Source: Trichopria drosophilae (Eukaryota; Arthropoda; Insecta; Hymenoptera; Diapriidae). From it: a DNA stretch of 64,000 nucleotides. A program made the translations under genes and the position numbers. Where the stretch lies: positions 38,681,501-38,745,500 of the forward strand of contig CM059587.1 in the NCBI GenBank assembly GCA_030407085.1. The letters are read 5' to 3'. The notes under the pieces were generated by a model. The model was not told the origin of the DNA, ran no database searches, and saw only the letters and a program-made list of their open reading frames with translations. Positions 12,263 through 23,162 of the stretch are shown here, piece by piece (the first letter of the stretch is position 1; each line of letters opens with the position of its first letter).

Positions 12263-12322
12263 ACTTGAAGTTCGTGAGGGTGAAAATTCTACGCCTGAGA
12301 TTCAAACATTATTTTTTGTAAC
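12263..12322 (-). repeat. Fragment of the inverted-repeat family found at 38.77-39.44 kb
   Basis: About 60 bp here, including GTGAGGGTGAAAATTCTACG and CCTGAGATTCAAACATT, is the reverse complement of 38968-39028 with few mismatches. The matched part is the loop side of the element at 38.77-39.44 kb, so this looks like a truncated copy of the same family. No arms are preserved on either side. Confidence 0.6.
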
Positions 12323-13271
12323 GTATCTTGAAATTTTATTAAAAAAATTTCTTCAAAAAATAAATACCTTCATCTAGGGACTGTGTGTTTAGTAAAACGC
12401 AGATTAAATGCAAAGTATGAATTATTTTATTTGGAAGTATTTATTTTGTCAACCGCTCCTAGGTTGCCATATGTAAATACTTTGATAGTCTTTATTTTTT
12501 ACAAATCTTGTTAATAAACAAAAAGAATCTTATTCAGAACGTAATTTATTGCGCATTTCTTAAAGTGCAAATATTTTATGTCTGTTTAATTTATATCACA
12601 ATCCCATACTAATACTCTTTGAGGTTAGATTAGACTATTTCAATTTATATTTCAAATCTATATTTCAAAAAGTCCAAATAAAACATTTCTTATTTATTTA
12701 AAATATTCACGGTTCGAAATAACGGCAAAAACATCTTGCAATTTTAATTTATTTCAACGAATGCCTTATTAGCAATTTTTCAAAGAAAATTCTACTTTTC
12801 AAATGTACTGAAAGTTAATTCCATTCAGGATAGAAATAATTAAAATCTGGTTGCTGATATTATCTTGAGAGCATTCAAAGCTTTTGTCTTGTAAGTTCCC
12901 TTGTCTGTGAAGACATGTTTCACAATATCATGTCATTTTGAAATTGCGATAGAATTTGAAAAACATTTGATAGATTGTGTTTCACGCAAACTTCGACCTA
13001 TATCTTCACTTAAAAGCTTCTATGACATACTATAGGAAATTTTAAGATCGAATAGTAATAAATGTTTCATCATTATGGACATTTCGCATTTCGCTTGGTT
13101 AAAACGACTCATATTGCTAGTTAAACATCCATCGCTAGGGTATTTTAATATTATAATTTAATTTTAGTTTGCTTAAGAAATTCCTTGTTACATAAATGTA
13201 AATTAGCACGCTGCAGCCGTTTCCGGAAACTGGGAGAAGGGGACGAAGAACTCCTTAAGGTATTCACATTA
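12323..13271. other. AT-rich spacer, nothing recognised
   Basis: AT-rich sequence between two transposon remnants. No open frame of note, no RNA-like or repeat structure seen. Confidence 0.45.
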
Positions 13272-13546
13272 CCGTAGAACCTACGATATCGCAAACTCGG
13301 ATATCGCCAAACCCATGATATCGCAAATGAAGAACCTCTTATATCGCCAAAAAGAGGGGAAGCGTCTTCCCTCACCCTCCTCTGTACATTACATACGTAT
13401 ACACAAATACATATAGAGAAGCGCATGCGCGTCTCCGAAATAGGGGCGCGAGGTATATAGAGAAGGGGTACAAGGAGAAGGGGTTTCTTTTGGCGATATC
13501 GTAGGTAGGCTGGAACCGACCGTTTGCGATATCGTAGGTTCTACTG
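13272..13546. mobile_element. pogo/Tigger-like MITE
   Basis: The ends are CCGTAGAACCTACGATATCG and its inverted partner ending CGATATCGTAGGTTCTACTG, giving terminal inverted repeats of about 25 bp, flanked by TA on both sides (13270-13271 and 13547-13548). A TA duplication with CAGTAGAACCT-type ends is typical of pogo/Tigger members of the Tc1/mariner superfamily. The interior repeats the word GATATCGC several times in both orientations near the ends, which may be transposase-binding subterminal repeats. The 275 bp element has no coding capacity; a 91-codon frame on the minus strand spans it by chance. Confidence 0.75.
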
Positions 13547-13548
13547 TA

Positions 13549-14509
13549 CATAGATTATATCGGCCACTCTATGTTCTACGTAAATCAGAGTGTCGCATGT
13601 ACGCCTAGCGCCGGCAAGGTCAACTACCCTTAGGGCGCTTAGTCCGACCGAAGAATGGATAAGCTGAGTTCCTCCAAGGGCCCTGATCTCTTTAGGAACA
13701 TGATCAATATTGATCAATACTTGATTCGAAGGAGTTTTATTTAGTCGTATGATAAAATTTGTTTTTCGATAACCTGCAAACTTCTAAAGGGGATTTATCC
13801 AGAAAGAATACTTTATTTCTTTATTTTGTAAAAAACACCGTACACAATTCATGCAATTTAATCTCATTTACGGGCACAACCGAAAGCTTATCGTTCAACA
13901 GACAAAGAGCCAAAATAATGTCAAAGTAGGATATGGAACCTCGACGAGGGCGAATTCGCCCGAGTGTAATTACATCACACCTATCGGCTACTGCTGAATA
14001 ATTCTAACCGAGACTTTTCGGCGCACCGAAACTCGTCCGTACTGCCGAGTTAACACCTTTCACTCTATCGCTGTACCAACTGGGCGGTCTTTTTTTTATT
14101 CGCGTCCATTCTAAATTCAAGGCTTCGACCGGCGGCATACGTAATTTACTAGTCTAGATTCAGACGTGATAACGACGTCTGACCAAGGTTTGATATGTTT
14201 TTTTTTTTATTTGACTGGAACGGCACGATCAATCTACAATATAAGTAACTAGTAATAATGGAAATAATTTTATTTTGATTTAGAACAATATCTTGTTAGG
14301 TTATTAGATCGTGTGTATGATATAGTTTCAATTCACCAAGATATTAATTTTAACTTTACCCTGTCAAGAATGTGCGTTTGAAATTTAATAAGAGAAGGAC
14401 ATAACTCACCGTAAGTTTAAATATGGTTATTAACAAAGAATTATTGTTAGACATTAATAAAATGTCTACGCATATAACCCAAGTCTTGAAATAAATGCAG
14501 GCATAGGAG
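13549..14509. other. Gene-free stretch
   Basis: A GC-richer patch (about 13.56-13.72 and 13.92-14.16 kb) sits in AT-rich DNA. I see no coding frame, repeat or RNA gene before the tRNA-like sequence. Confidence 0.45.
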
Positions 14510-14510
14510 A

Positions 14511-14581
14511 CGGCGCGCAGTTTAGTTGCGAGAGTTCGACTGGCAATAGAAAGGTCCCGGGTTCAAGTCCCGGCGGCGCAA
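14511..14581 (+). tRNA. tRNA-like sequence, probable pseudogene or SINE head
   Basis: The 3' two thirds has tRNA geometry: anticodon stem TTCGA/TAGAA with one mismatch around loop CTGGCAA (anticodon GGC, which would be Ala), a 5-nt variable region, and a perfect 5-bp T-stem CCGGG/CCCGG around loop TTCAAGT. The 5' side fails: the bases where the acceptor strand should be do not pair with CGGCGCA, and the D-stem is poor. A functional tRNA is therefore unlikely. A tRNA pseudogene or the tRNA-derived head of a SINE fits better. Confidence 0.45.
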
Positions 14582-14795
14582 TAACTCGAGTTTGGTCCAT
14601 ATTTTAACAAAATCAAAAAATATTTTAAAACATTATAAAAAATAACCATTATTACCACCATTGGTAATAATTTTTAATTTAATCAAATTTTGAATCGTAC
14701 AGATAATGTGATTTTAAAATGATTAAATCGTATAATGATTTCCACATCATTTATTAATTGTAAATTTATGGAATTAACAGTAATTATTATTATAA

Positions 14796-15789
14796 CACAG
14801 GTCTGCAAAATTCACTATTTTTTTATATCAGAGTGATTTCCGACGTATTTTTGAACGCTGAACATGAAGCTAAAGACGAAAAATATCTATCACGTCATGA
14901 TTCTGAGAAAAGTGGGGACAAAAACACCAAAAAACGTGTTTTTGGGTGTCTTTACCCCTAATTTTCTCAGAAGCCTGACGTGCAACAGATCTGAATTTAT
15001 GCTCAAATTAAAGCTGGATTCTTCTCCTACAAAAATCATATACGATAGTTTAAAAAAAAATTTCATAGTTTTGAAAAAAAAAGGTTTTAACCTTGCTATT
15101 CCTAGTGACTATGATGAAAATGCAAATTATTTAATTGCATTGAGCAGAGCTCATACAAACCACTACTTGACTGTTTTCGGGGTTGGTGTTTAAGAATCCA
15201 GTGTCGTTTTTATAAAATTCAAAATGGCGGATCCAAGATGGCGGAAGTAAAAATAAAAAATTTAAATTAACCTCATGAAAATCAGCACTCGGGGTTTTTT
15301 GAGTCGCTGATGACGAATCCAATGTTAGTTTGACAAAATTTAAAATAGCGAATCCAAAATGGCGGCCTCAAAATAAAAAAATATACTTAGGATCTTAAAA
15401 TCACCACTTCATGGTTTTTTTTGTTCGCCATTAGTAATAAAAGCGGTTATTCGATTTTGTTTGCATTTTCATCATAATCATTAGAAATAGCAAGGTTAAA
15501 ACCATTTTTTTTTTCAAAACTATGACATTTTCTTAAAACTATCTTATGATTTTTGTAGGGGAAGAACCAAGCTTTAATTTAAGCACAAATTCAAGCCTGT
15601 AGCACGTTTGGTTTCAGAGAAAATTAGGGGTAAAAACACCCAAAAACGCGTTTTTTGTGTCTTCACCCCCACTTTTCTCTAAATCATGACGTGATCGGCT
15701 TTCTTCGACTTCAGATTCGTGTTCAGCACACAAAAATACGTCGAAAATCCCTCTGATATTTAAAAAAAAAAAATCCAAGCAGACCTGTG
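14796..15789. mobile_element. Foldback element with 330 bp arms, possibly PIF/Harbinger-type
   Basis: The terminal word CACAGGTCTGC (left) and GCAGACCTGTG (right) are exact complements, flanked by TAA on both sides (14793-14795 and 15790-15792). The arms 14796-15127 and 15460-15789 are inverted copies through their length, including the segment around AAAAACGTGTTTTTGGGTGT. A TAA/TTA duplication suggests PIF/Harbinger, but the assignment is tentative. The centre (15190-15430) holds the dispersed AAAATGGCGGATCC / TCGCTGATGACGAATCC repeat. The 109- and 62-codon frames inside are products of the arms. Confidence 0.7.
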
Positions 15790-15792
15790 TAA

Positions 15793-16381
15793 TTAGTATC
15801 AATTATAAAAAATTGCACTACGTTGACAAATAAATGTAAAGAACTTACTTCTTTATTAAAGACTAAAATGATTTTTTTTTTTAATTCGATTAACTAAATT
15901 GAAATGCTCTATTGATAAGTAACTGAATTAACCGTAATTTTTTAATTTCCGTCTCATTTTCAGAACTAAATAAAATTTTAGCAAAACATAAATTTTAATA
16001 CGTATTTAATTCCATTACGCTTTTTATCAAATGAATGTACATGTACTATAGAAATATACAATTGCCTTCGCAAAGTTTATAAACACTGTCACTTTTTTTG
16101 GGATTGTAAAGTTAATAACTACAGTGAATATTAATTTTAGTTCCAGGAATTATTGGGAAGAAGATTAGAGGTGACTGTACGGGTACATAGAACTACTACC
16201 AAAGCTAAGTAATTAGTATAGTATACCATATTACTTAGGTACCGCGATAGTTCAGTAGTTATACTAATAACGTTTCTCTAGTTATGATGTACTTAAAACT
16301 TCTATAACGGTCTATGTATCAATAATTCACAAAGTGAGGTCGTTTATGAACCTGCCATCATTGGTTACATTTTCGAAGCAT
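15793..16381. other. AT-rich spacer, nothing recognised
   Basis: AT-rich sequence between the foldback element and the large transposon. No gene or repeat seen. Confidence 0.45.
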
Positions 16382-16385
16382 TTAT

Positions 16386-17290
16386 GGGGCATTCCACGCC
16401 AAGCGTACCCCTCTAAGAAAAATATTTTTTTTAACCTCTTTTTGCACTTTTTTCATGTAGATAATATCCGAATATAACGTTCTCAACCCCCAACGTATAA
16501 AAAAAAAATTTTGGTTTGACACTACGTAATATTTTGTTATGACGTAATTTGAAATAGTTATACCTTACACAATTTATTCCTGCGAAAAATCGAAAAATAA
16601 AAAATTATTTTACAGGTGATTTTGATAGGTTTTTTGTCGAGCTTTCACTTAAAAATATCAATAAAGAAAAATATCCATATTAAAAGTATTAAATCGAGGA
16701 TTTAAAAATTTACAAACGTTTTTCTGAAAACGGACCAGGCTAAAAAATAATTTAAAATTCTTAAAAAATAGGATTTTTATAATCTTTCATACTGTGGAAG
16801 TAGAATTTTGGGACTAGAAAAGATTACAAGTGAAAAATGAGGTTAAACTTTATAATAAAAAAAGAAGTCCCCTGAATACTATGTAAAACCGTGTAATTCA
16901 GGGGCCTTCTGTTTTCATTTTTCAATGCTGCGTATCTCCGCCAAAAATGCGTGTATCGTAATAATTTTTTTTTTGTTTTAAAGATAATTTCTTTGGCTTT
17001 AACGATAAAAATATTACAATTTTGAAAAGTTCATTTAAATAATGTAAAATTAGGAAAATGTCTGTCAGTGCAATTTTTGCAGGAAAACATTCACGGATAA
17101 GAAAGTTGGCGGCAATTGACCTTAATATTAGTGGATAATTACTAACAATTTATTGTAGTCGGCAGTCAATGATACAGTTAATTTATTATGTCTATCATTC
17201 AACGACTTTTAGCCAGCGATATAATCACTGTTGCCCAATTCTCACCACGGGGAGGTAATCGCTTTTCGAGAATTATTTTTTTTTTTTACT
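16386..17290. repeat. Left terminal inverted repeat of the transposon
   Basis: The reverse complement of about 20095-20999. Similarity is very high from the tip to about 17200, then drops into a T-rich tract that continues into the lysine-rich 3' end of the transposase ORF. The right arm has a similar but diverged A-rich tract, so the repeat may reach to the edge of the ORF. Confidence 0.85.
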
Positions 17291-17363
17291 TTTTTTTTAT
17301 TTTTTTACTTTTTTTTTAATTTTTAAAATTTTTTTATTTTTTTGACTTTTTATTTATTATTTT

Positions 17364-19439
17364 TTATTTTTTTTTTAACTTTTTAAAATTTTTTAACTTT
17401 TTTTTTGCTTTTTTATTTTTTTTTGTAGTTTTTGCTTTTGTAACTTTGTTTGCTTTTTTCTTTTTTAATGTATCTGTTCCTGTAATCACTTTCTTTATTT
17501 CTGCAATGTTTGTTTGCTTGATTATAAATGGAACGGTATCATTGTCGAAACTGAATCTTTTCAGATGTAATTGTCTGCTATTTTCTGGAATAAACGCATG
17601 GTATTTTAAAGTCCCAGGAATCGTTTGTGCAGTCTCATATCTTTCTGCCAGAATTATCGCTAGTTCAGCGTGACTTTCTTTCGGGCTGTACAGAATACAT
17701 GTATTTTTCATGTTTTCCTTCGCCCATAGATATAAATCCATGGGTGTAAGGATTTGTTCTGACGATTTTCGTTGTAAGCTAGCTCTACAAGCAAGTCGTT
17801 TAATGTTACCCCCAATTCCATCACAGGGCCCTTTACCATGTGCTGTGGCGAAAAAATGCCACTCGGCAGGCATTCCAAAATCCGTTTCATGATTCATCAG
17901 GTTAAAAAAGTTGTATTTATTTTTGTAATGTTGTCCGGCGCCGTCAGAAAAGTATATAACTTTTATTACTTTCATATTTTTCTTTAAATGATCGATAAGT
18001 AATCGTTGAAACGCGTACACCGCAACAGTGTTGTGGGTTAAATCGTCAGATATAATAGCTAAAGTTTCATATTTTAATTCGTTATTATCCTTATAGTAAT
18101 AAATTACAGTATGAATTGACGCTTGATTGTTGTTCCAGTGAAACGATTGTGCAGCGTCTTGAACAGTAAACGCATAATTTTCTGCAAAATCGCACTGAAC
18201 AATGATTTCGCCATCTCTTAAATTGTCTTTTACATATGCCAGGTACGCTGATTGTTGTTTAGCTATGAAATTATGCCCTTTGAGAGCCATCAGTTTGTCA
18301 CAAAAATCATTTACAAATTCGTCTACGGGGACAATGTTGGTTACCATTGTCGCTCTGTCGGTACTACTCCACATTTGATATTGAATTTCTTCAATACCTT
18401 CCTTGTCAAACTGATTTATTAAATGATCTCTCAAAGTATCAGCATTTGAACATTTTTCACAGTTGTTGAAAAAACACAGGGACGTAGGTTCGGAACAGGT
18501 AACAAATTTTAAACATTCTTTATAATCACATAAATGATTGTTGGTATTTTTTGTCAATGCTGCTAGATTCCCACCATCGACCATTAGTTTCACGTTCTGA
18601 TGATAAACGCAAACACATACAATATGGGTTCCGTTCGCACCGGCGAGTACACAATGTTTCGGTCTTAGTTGTGCAAATTTCGAAAAGCCAATTTTTTCAT
18701 CGGGATGTGAACTTTTAAAATTTACGTACAGTTCTTTCAAATTGCTTAAAATTAATCGTTTCTGAATGTGTTCACGAGTACCATCAGGCTGTTTGATGGA
18801 CAAAAAGTCTTTTTTACCCGGCAAAATCCTGCTGTTATCGTCATTTTCATAAAATGAAGAAACAAGATGTACAGTTTGAGGAGGTATTATACTATGACCT
18901 AATTTTTGTCTCGTTTGAAACAAAATACCATTAACACCTTTTTCTTGTAATATCCTTTTTGCATTTCTTGCAAGACGGGTAGAACATTTGAAAAATGAAG
19001 CCATTTTCTTTACTCCCCATGAATCGGGAAGTAATGTTAAAAGCTGCACTTTTTCGGCAGTCGATTCTAACGATTGAAATTTCGCGTAAAGCTTTTGTAG
19101 CGTTTCACAATTAGCATCATCATGCGTAACCGTTTTCGTTGCACTTGTGGATGCAGAATAATACTCATCATCTTTACTATCATCTGATGAATCATATAAT
19201 TCGTCGGCAGATAGAGCATTTTCTACCTCATTCGTTTCTACATTCGGTTCTGAAGCATGGTCATTTTCAAGTACCAGACTATCAGTCTCTTTTCGGCATG
19301 AACCGCAAAGCAGCGAGTTTTCATTACAATGGCGCAACTTGCTCAATTGAGATATCGTAATCCTTCTCGTATCAACTAGTTTTCGATGTTTAGCTTTATT
19401 AAAAGGATTACAGCATCGATCCCTGAAGCCGGTTGACAT
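17364..19439 (-). CDS. DDE-type transposase, Sola-like
   Basis: A single uninterrupted ORF of 691 codons starts at an ATG preceded by AAA, with a TATATAAA-type box about 30 bp upstream (19463-19474) and AATAAA just past the stop (17353-17358). Residues 1-50 contain two cysteine pairs (CC at 9-10, CGSC at 45-48) that could bind zinc. Residues 60-110 are acidic and low-complexity. Residues 140-170 may form a helix-turn-helix. The catalytic core is suggested by D417 in QCDFAENYAF, D499 in IYFSDGAGQHYKNKY and D540 in HGKGPCDGIGG; which acidic residue completes the triad is uncertain. Residues 658-691 are almost all lysine, a likely nuclear-localisation or DNA-contact tail encoded by the T-rich tract. 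The ORF has no stop or frameshift, so it may be functional. The DDE call is firm from the motif layout and the terminal repeats; the Sola assignment is moderate. Confidence 0.85.
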   Translation of the reverse strand: MSTGFRDRCCNPFNKAKHRKLVDTRRITISQLSKLRHCNENSLLCGSCRKETDSLVLENDHASEPNVETNEVENALSADELYDSSDDSKDDEYYSASTSATKTVTHDDANCETLQKLYAKFQSLESTAEKVQLLTLLPDSWGVKKMASFFKCSTRLARNAKRILQEKGVNGILFQTRQKLGHSIIPPQTVHLVSSFYENDDNSRILPGKKDFLSIKQPDGTREHIQKRLILSNLKELYVNFKSSHPDEKIGFSKFAQLRPKHCVLAGANGTHIVCVCVYHQNVKLMVDGGNLAALTKNTNNHLCDYKECLKFVTCSEPTSLCFFNNCEKCSNADTLRDHLINQFDKEGIEEIQYQMWSSTDRATMVTNIVPVDEFVNDFCDKLMALKGHNFIAKQQSAYLAYVKDNLRDGEIIVQCDFAENYAFTVQDAAQSFHWNNNQASIHTVIYYYKDNNELKYETLAIISDDLTHNTVAVYAFQRLLIDHLKKNMKVIKVIYFSDGAGQHYKNKYNFFNLMNHETDFGMPAEWHFFATAHGKGPCDGIGGNIKRLACRASLQRKSSEQILTPMDLYLWAKENMKNTCILYSPKESHAELAIILAERYETAQTIPGTLKYHAFIPENSRQLHLKRFSFDNDTVPFIIKQTNIAEIKKVITGTDTLKKKKANKVTKAKTTKKNKKAKKKLKNFKKLKKK

Positions 19440-20094
19440 TTTGGCAATTAATTAAATTATTGTTTTATATAAAGTAATCTCCAATACCTGTAAATATATT
19501 CTATACCGAAATATATTCTGAAATAAATTAGCCTATAACTCCACGTACTACACACAACATAAGGCAAGATATTCGTACGTAATTGCCAGCTTCCTATTAG
19601 ACAGCTGGAAACCCACTTCTATAATGAGAGAGGAAAACGGACGCTAGAGTTGTTCGCATCTAGCGGTGGTCAAGCTAACTACATCGTTACATATAATGTT
19701 TGGAGCTCCAAACCACGGCGTAATTAGACAACCTTAACGTCTCTACCGTTCCATTTTATGAAAGTGTCGATAGCCCTAAGTTTTTACCGAGCAAAAAAGG
19801 CGTTTTTGTCTTAAACAGCCTGATGGTTCGCATTTAACACATTAAAAACGATTATTTTTTAACAATTTGTACGAACTATATGAAAATATCAAGATTCCAG
19901 AAAATATTAGGAAATTACATCTTAAAAGATATGGTTTATGATGATGATAACCAACCAAACAAAAAAATATGAAAATAGAGAAGGCAATTGAAGGAACAAT
20001 GTACATTAAAACAGAAAAAAGGAAATAAAGTTAAAAAAAGCAAAAAATTCGAAAAAAAGTAAGAGAAAATAAATAAATAAAAAAGTCTGCAAAA

Positions 20095-20999
20095 AAATTT
20101 TAAATGACTAAAAAATTCTCGAAAAATGTTTACCACCTATAGTGAGAACTGGACAACGATGATATCAGTGGCTGAAAAATGTTGAATGATAGACATAATA
20201 AATTAACTGTATCATTGACTGCCGACTACAATAAATTGGTAGTAATTATCCACTAATATTAAGGTCAATTTCCGCCAACTTTCTTATCCGTGAATGTTTT
20301 CCTGCAAAAATTGCACTGACAGACATTTTCCTAATTTTACATTATTTAAATGAACTTTTCAAAATTGTAATATTTTTATCGTTAAAGCCAAAGAAATTAT
20401 CTTTAAAACAAAAAAAAAATTATTACGATACACGCATTTTTGGCGGAGATACGCAGCATTGAAAATGGAAAATAGAAGGCCCCTGAATTACACGGTTTTA
20501 CATAGTATTCAGGGGACTTCTTTTTTTATTATAAAGTTTAACCTCATTTTTCACTTGTAATCTTTTCTAGTCCCAAAATTCTACTTCCACAGTATGAAAG
20601 ATTATAAAAAATCCTATTTTTTAAGAATTTTAAATTATTTTTTAGCCTGGTCCGTTTTCAGAAAAACGTTTGTAAATTTTTAAATCCTCGATTTAATACT
20701 TTTAATGTGGATATTTTTCTTTATTGATATTTTTAAGTGAAAGCTCGGCAAAAAACCTATCAAAATCACCTGTAAAATAATTTTTTATTTTTCGATTTTT
20801 CGCAGGAATAAATTGTGTAAGGTATAACTATTTCAAATTACGTCATAACAAAATATTACGTAGTGTCAAACCAAAATTTTTTTTTTATACGTTGGGGGTT
20901 GAGAACGTTATATTCGGATATTATCTACATGAAAAAAGTGCAAAAAGAGGTTAAAAAAAATATTTTTCTTAGAGGGGTACGCTTGGCGTGGAATGCCCC
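20095..20999. repeat. Right terminal inverted repeat of the transposon
   Basis: Inverted partner of 16386-17290. Its outermost bases end GCGTGGAATGCCCC. The inner A-rich section (about 19970-20110) mirrors the T-rich section of the left arm in composition and in part in sequence (TTCTCGAAAA in both). Confidence 0.85.
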
Positions 21000-21003
21000 T
21001 TAT

Positions 21004-22740
21004 AGAGAAGCACGTGGATCGATCGATAGAAGATAAGCTCAGTTTAGAAGAGCATTAAAAATAAGATAGTTGAATCAGACATTCCTTTGGTCTTGCGAAT
21101 TTATAGATATACTCTTTTTACTGAATATTTCTTTTCGGATATTTAAGGCCTCTATAATTATGGATCTGACCTCAGATTATCATACGAAGAGTAAAAAGTT
21201 TATCAATACTTGACTAATCACCCCAAAAAAAGTATGACCAGATATCAAATTTCTATTGAAAAACGCTAAAATAAAAAAATAGCCAATTACATTAGAAATC
21301 GTCGAATTTTCCAAGTCCATGTTAAGAAGTTAATCTCATGAGATGTATTTGTTGTAATTCGAATATTTGTTTATGAATAGGCAAAACAAATATTACAATA
21401 AAAAAACGTATAAAAACTAACAAAAACAATGAATGCAACAAAAATATATACTTTATTACTCTCGGCGTATTTTACTTAATCTCCGTCGGGACACGAATAG
21501 TTGGCGCCCAACGCAATAAACATTATTTTATGCACCACGTGCTAAATTTCGATTTCTAACGAGTGCTTTTGCAACAATAAACATATAAACAAAAAATATG
21601 TAACTATTTCCTAACTACATCCCCGACCTTACTTTTAGGTTATGAAAGAGAGTTTTTAATTGCGAAAATCTAGCTTCCGATCCATAATGCGCTAGCAAAC
21701 TATTTCACAAGTATCAAATTTCATAACAATCAATTCAAATTGTTATTTTGTAAAATTTGATATCAGAATGATGATCAGCGACATTGAAAATCCTTAGCCT
21801 ACATATGATTTAAAAAATATTGTTCTCTGAATAATAGGCCCCTCAAAGAGATAGTGAGTTAAAATGATAATTTCAACCGCATGAAACTATAAGATTAAGA
21901 CAATATCGTGCACGTGTCCGTTAATTTCGAGAGGTTGTGACCCGAGCTCCTACAACTACAGTTGAATCTGGAGTTCTGGAATATAAGCGAACAAATTCGA
22001 ATCCCTTTGCATTCGGTTTCCTAGATATTAAGGCCGGCAATGGGTTTGGGGTGAGGACGATTGCCCACGTGTTCTCAGGTATCTTGTCGCATTGGTCTCG
22101 ATAATAATGTGCCAGTTAATTTTAACGACTGCCCATTATTTCGGTCCATGGGAGAGCACGCTGCGGAGTCGTACCAGCTGCTCACGCGTTACAGCCTCCC
22201 GGAGCTACGACGAGTTTGAAATCCAATTACTTTTTAATATTGTTTGGAACCGGCAAGGCCGCGAAGTTGGTCGACCTCTGTATCAAAGTTGTATTCGTCG
22301 TTTCGGATACGAACGAAATATTCACTGGAGAAATAATACTTCTGTGAACTGTTGAAATAAAGGGAAAGAAACGACGTTCCCGAAATGAACCGGTATACCT
22401 TCAAACAACTAAATGATGTATCATGTCATTTGCCAACTAGACTTTTTAATGACATCACCCAATCTAAAAAATGCTTCGAACAAGGTTGGTTTTACTTTCT
22501 AAAGTTATTTCGTGGACTACAACAAGCATCAGATTGCTAACGGATGTACCAGTCACCCAAGATGAAAGAGTTTGTAAATGTTATGAAGAGAATATGTATT
22601 GACGTTTCTTTGTAATGTCATATCTGTGTCTCGTTGGGATATTAGGATTCAGAAAAGTGTTTGGATCATTATAATGCACACGTAAATTCTTATTCATATT
22701 CTGACCAGTTTAATGAGAACTGAATATTTAACATACATTT
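21004..22740. other. Gene-free stretch with one GC-balanced block
   Basis: No recognisable gene. The block at about 21910-22350 is GC-balanced and non-repetitive, with CACGTG and CAGCTG E-box words (22066 and 22178), and could be regulatory. An 87-codon frame inside it has no recognisable content. The rest is AT-rich; one degenerate ATGATCAGCGAC word near 21771 belongs to the dispersed repeat family. Confidence 0.35.
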
Positions 22741-23041
22741 TTCTTTAATGAACGTATTCGTATTCAGCGACCCCAAAAACAAACGGAAACCAACTGTCGT
22801 TTATATCGAACGTTCGGAAGATTGATTTGACCAACTGGTTTTTTTTAAAACATTATTTCTATGTTTGAATCGCCATATTGGATCAGCTGTTTTAAATTTT
22901 GCAATTTTGACTTCGGATTCGTGATCAGCGACACTTAAAACTATAGGGTACATAGTTTCCAGAAAGAAAAAGTTGGATTCTAATGATTAAAATCGCGTGT
23001 GTCCAAAATCGCCCCACTGGTATGCCGTATGCGCTAATGGG
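22741..23041. repeat. Dispersed repeat block ending in a TTAA-type terminus
   Basis: It contains ATTCGTATTCAGCGACCCCA (near 22758) and GGATTCGTGATCAGCGACAC (near 22916), members of the dispersed family seen elsewhere. It ends in GCGCTAATGGG followed by TTAA (23042-23045), close to the GGCGTTAATGGG-TTAA end of the elements at 4.6-5.9 and 63.5-63.9 kb. The left boundary could not be defined. Confidence 0.5.
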
Positions 23042-23162
23042 TTAATTGCTAATCTAATATTGATCTTATTATCACCAATATATTAAAATTTACGATCATT
23101 ACTATATAGACTATAACTACAATTCTTGCTTTGCATATATTACAGCCAATATTATTTTCTTA

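Larger units (their letters stand above)
16386..20999. mobile_element. Complete-looking autonomous DNA transposon, Sola-like
   Basis: The left end GGGGCATTCCACGCCAAGCG is matched by the exact inverted right end, and the sequence TTAT flanks both sides (16382-16385 and 21000-21003) as a 4-bp target duplication. The terminal inverted repeats run inward about 0.9 kb each (about 16386-17290 and 20095-20999) with only scattered mismatches. One intact transposase gene lies between them on the minus strand. A 4-bp duplication plus this transposase type best fits the Sola superfamily (established: Sola makes 4-bp duplications); the family call is inference. Intact ORF, clean ends and similar arms point to recent activity. 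Confidence 0.85.

Noticed and set aside
14511..14581. Functional tRNA-Ala
   Set aside because: The T-arm and anticodon arm are good, but the acceptor 5' strand does not pair with CGGCGCA and the D-arm is poor.
14864..15802. ORFs of 109, 63 and 62 codons in the foldback
   Set aside because: They arise from the inverted arms and low-complexity centre.
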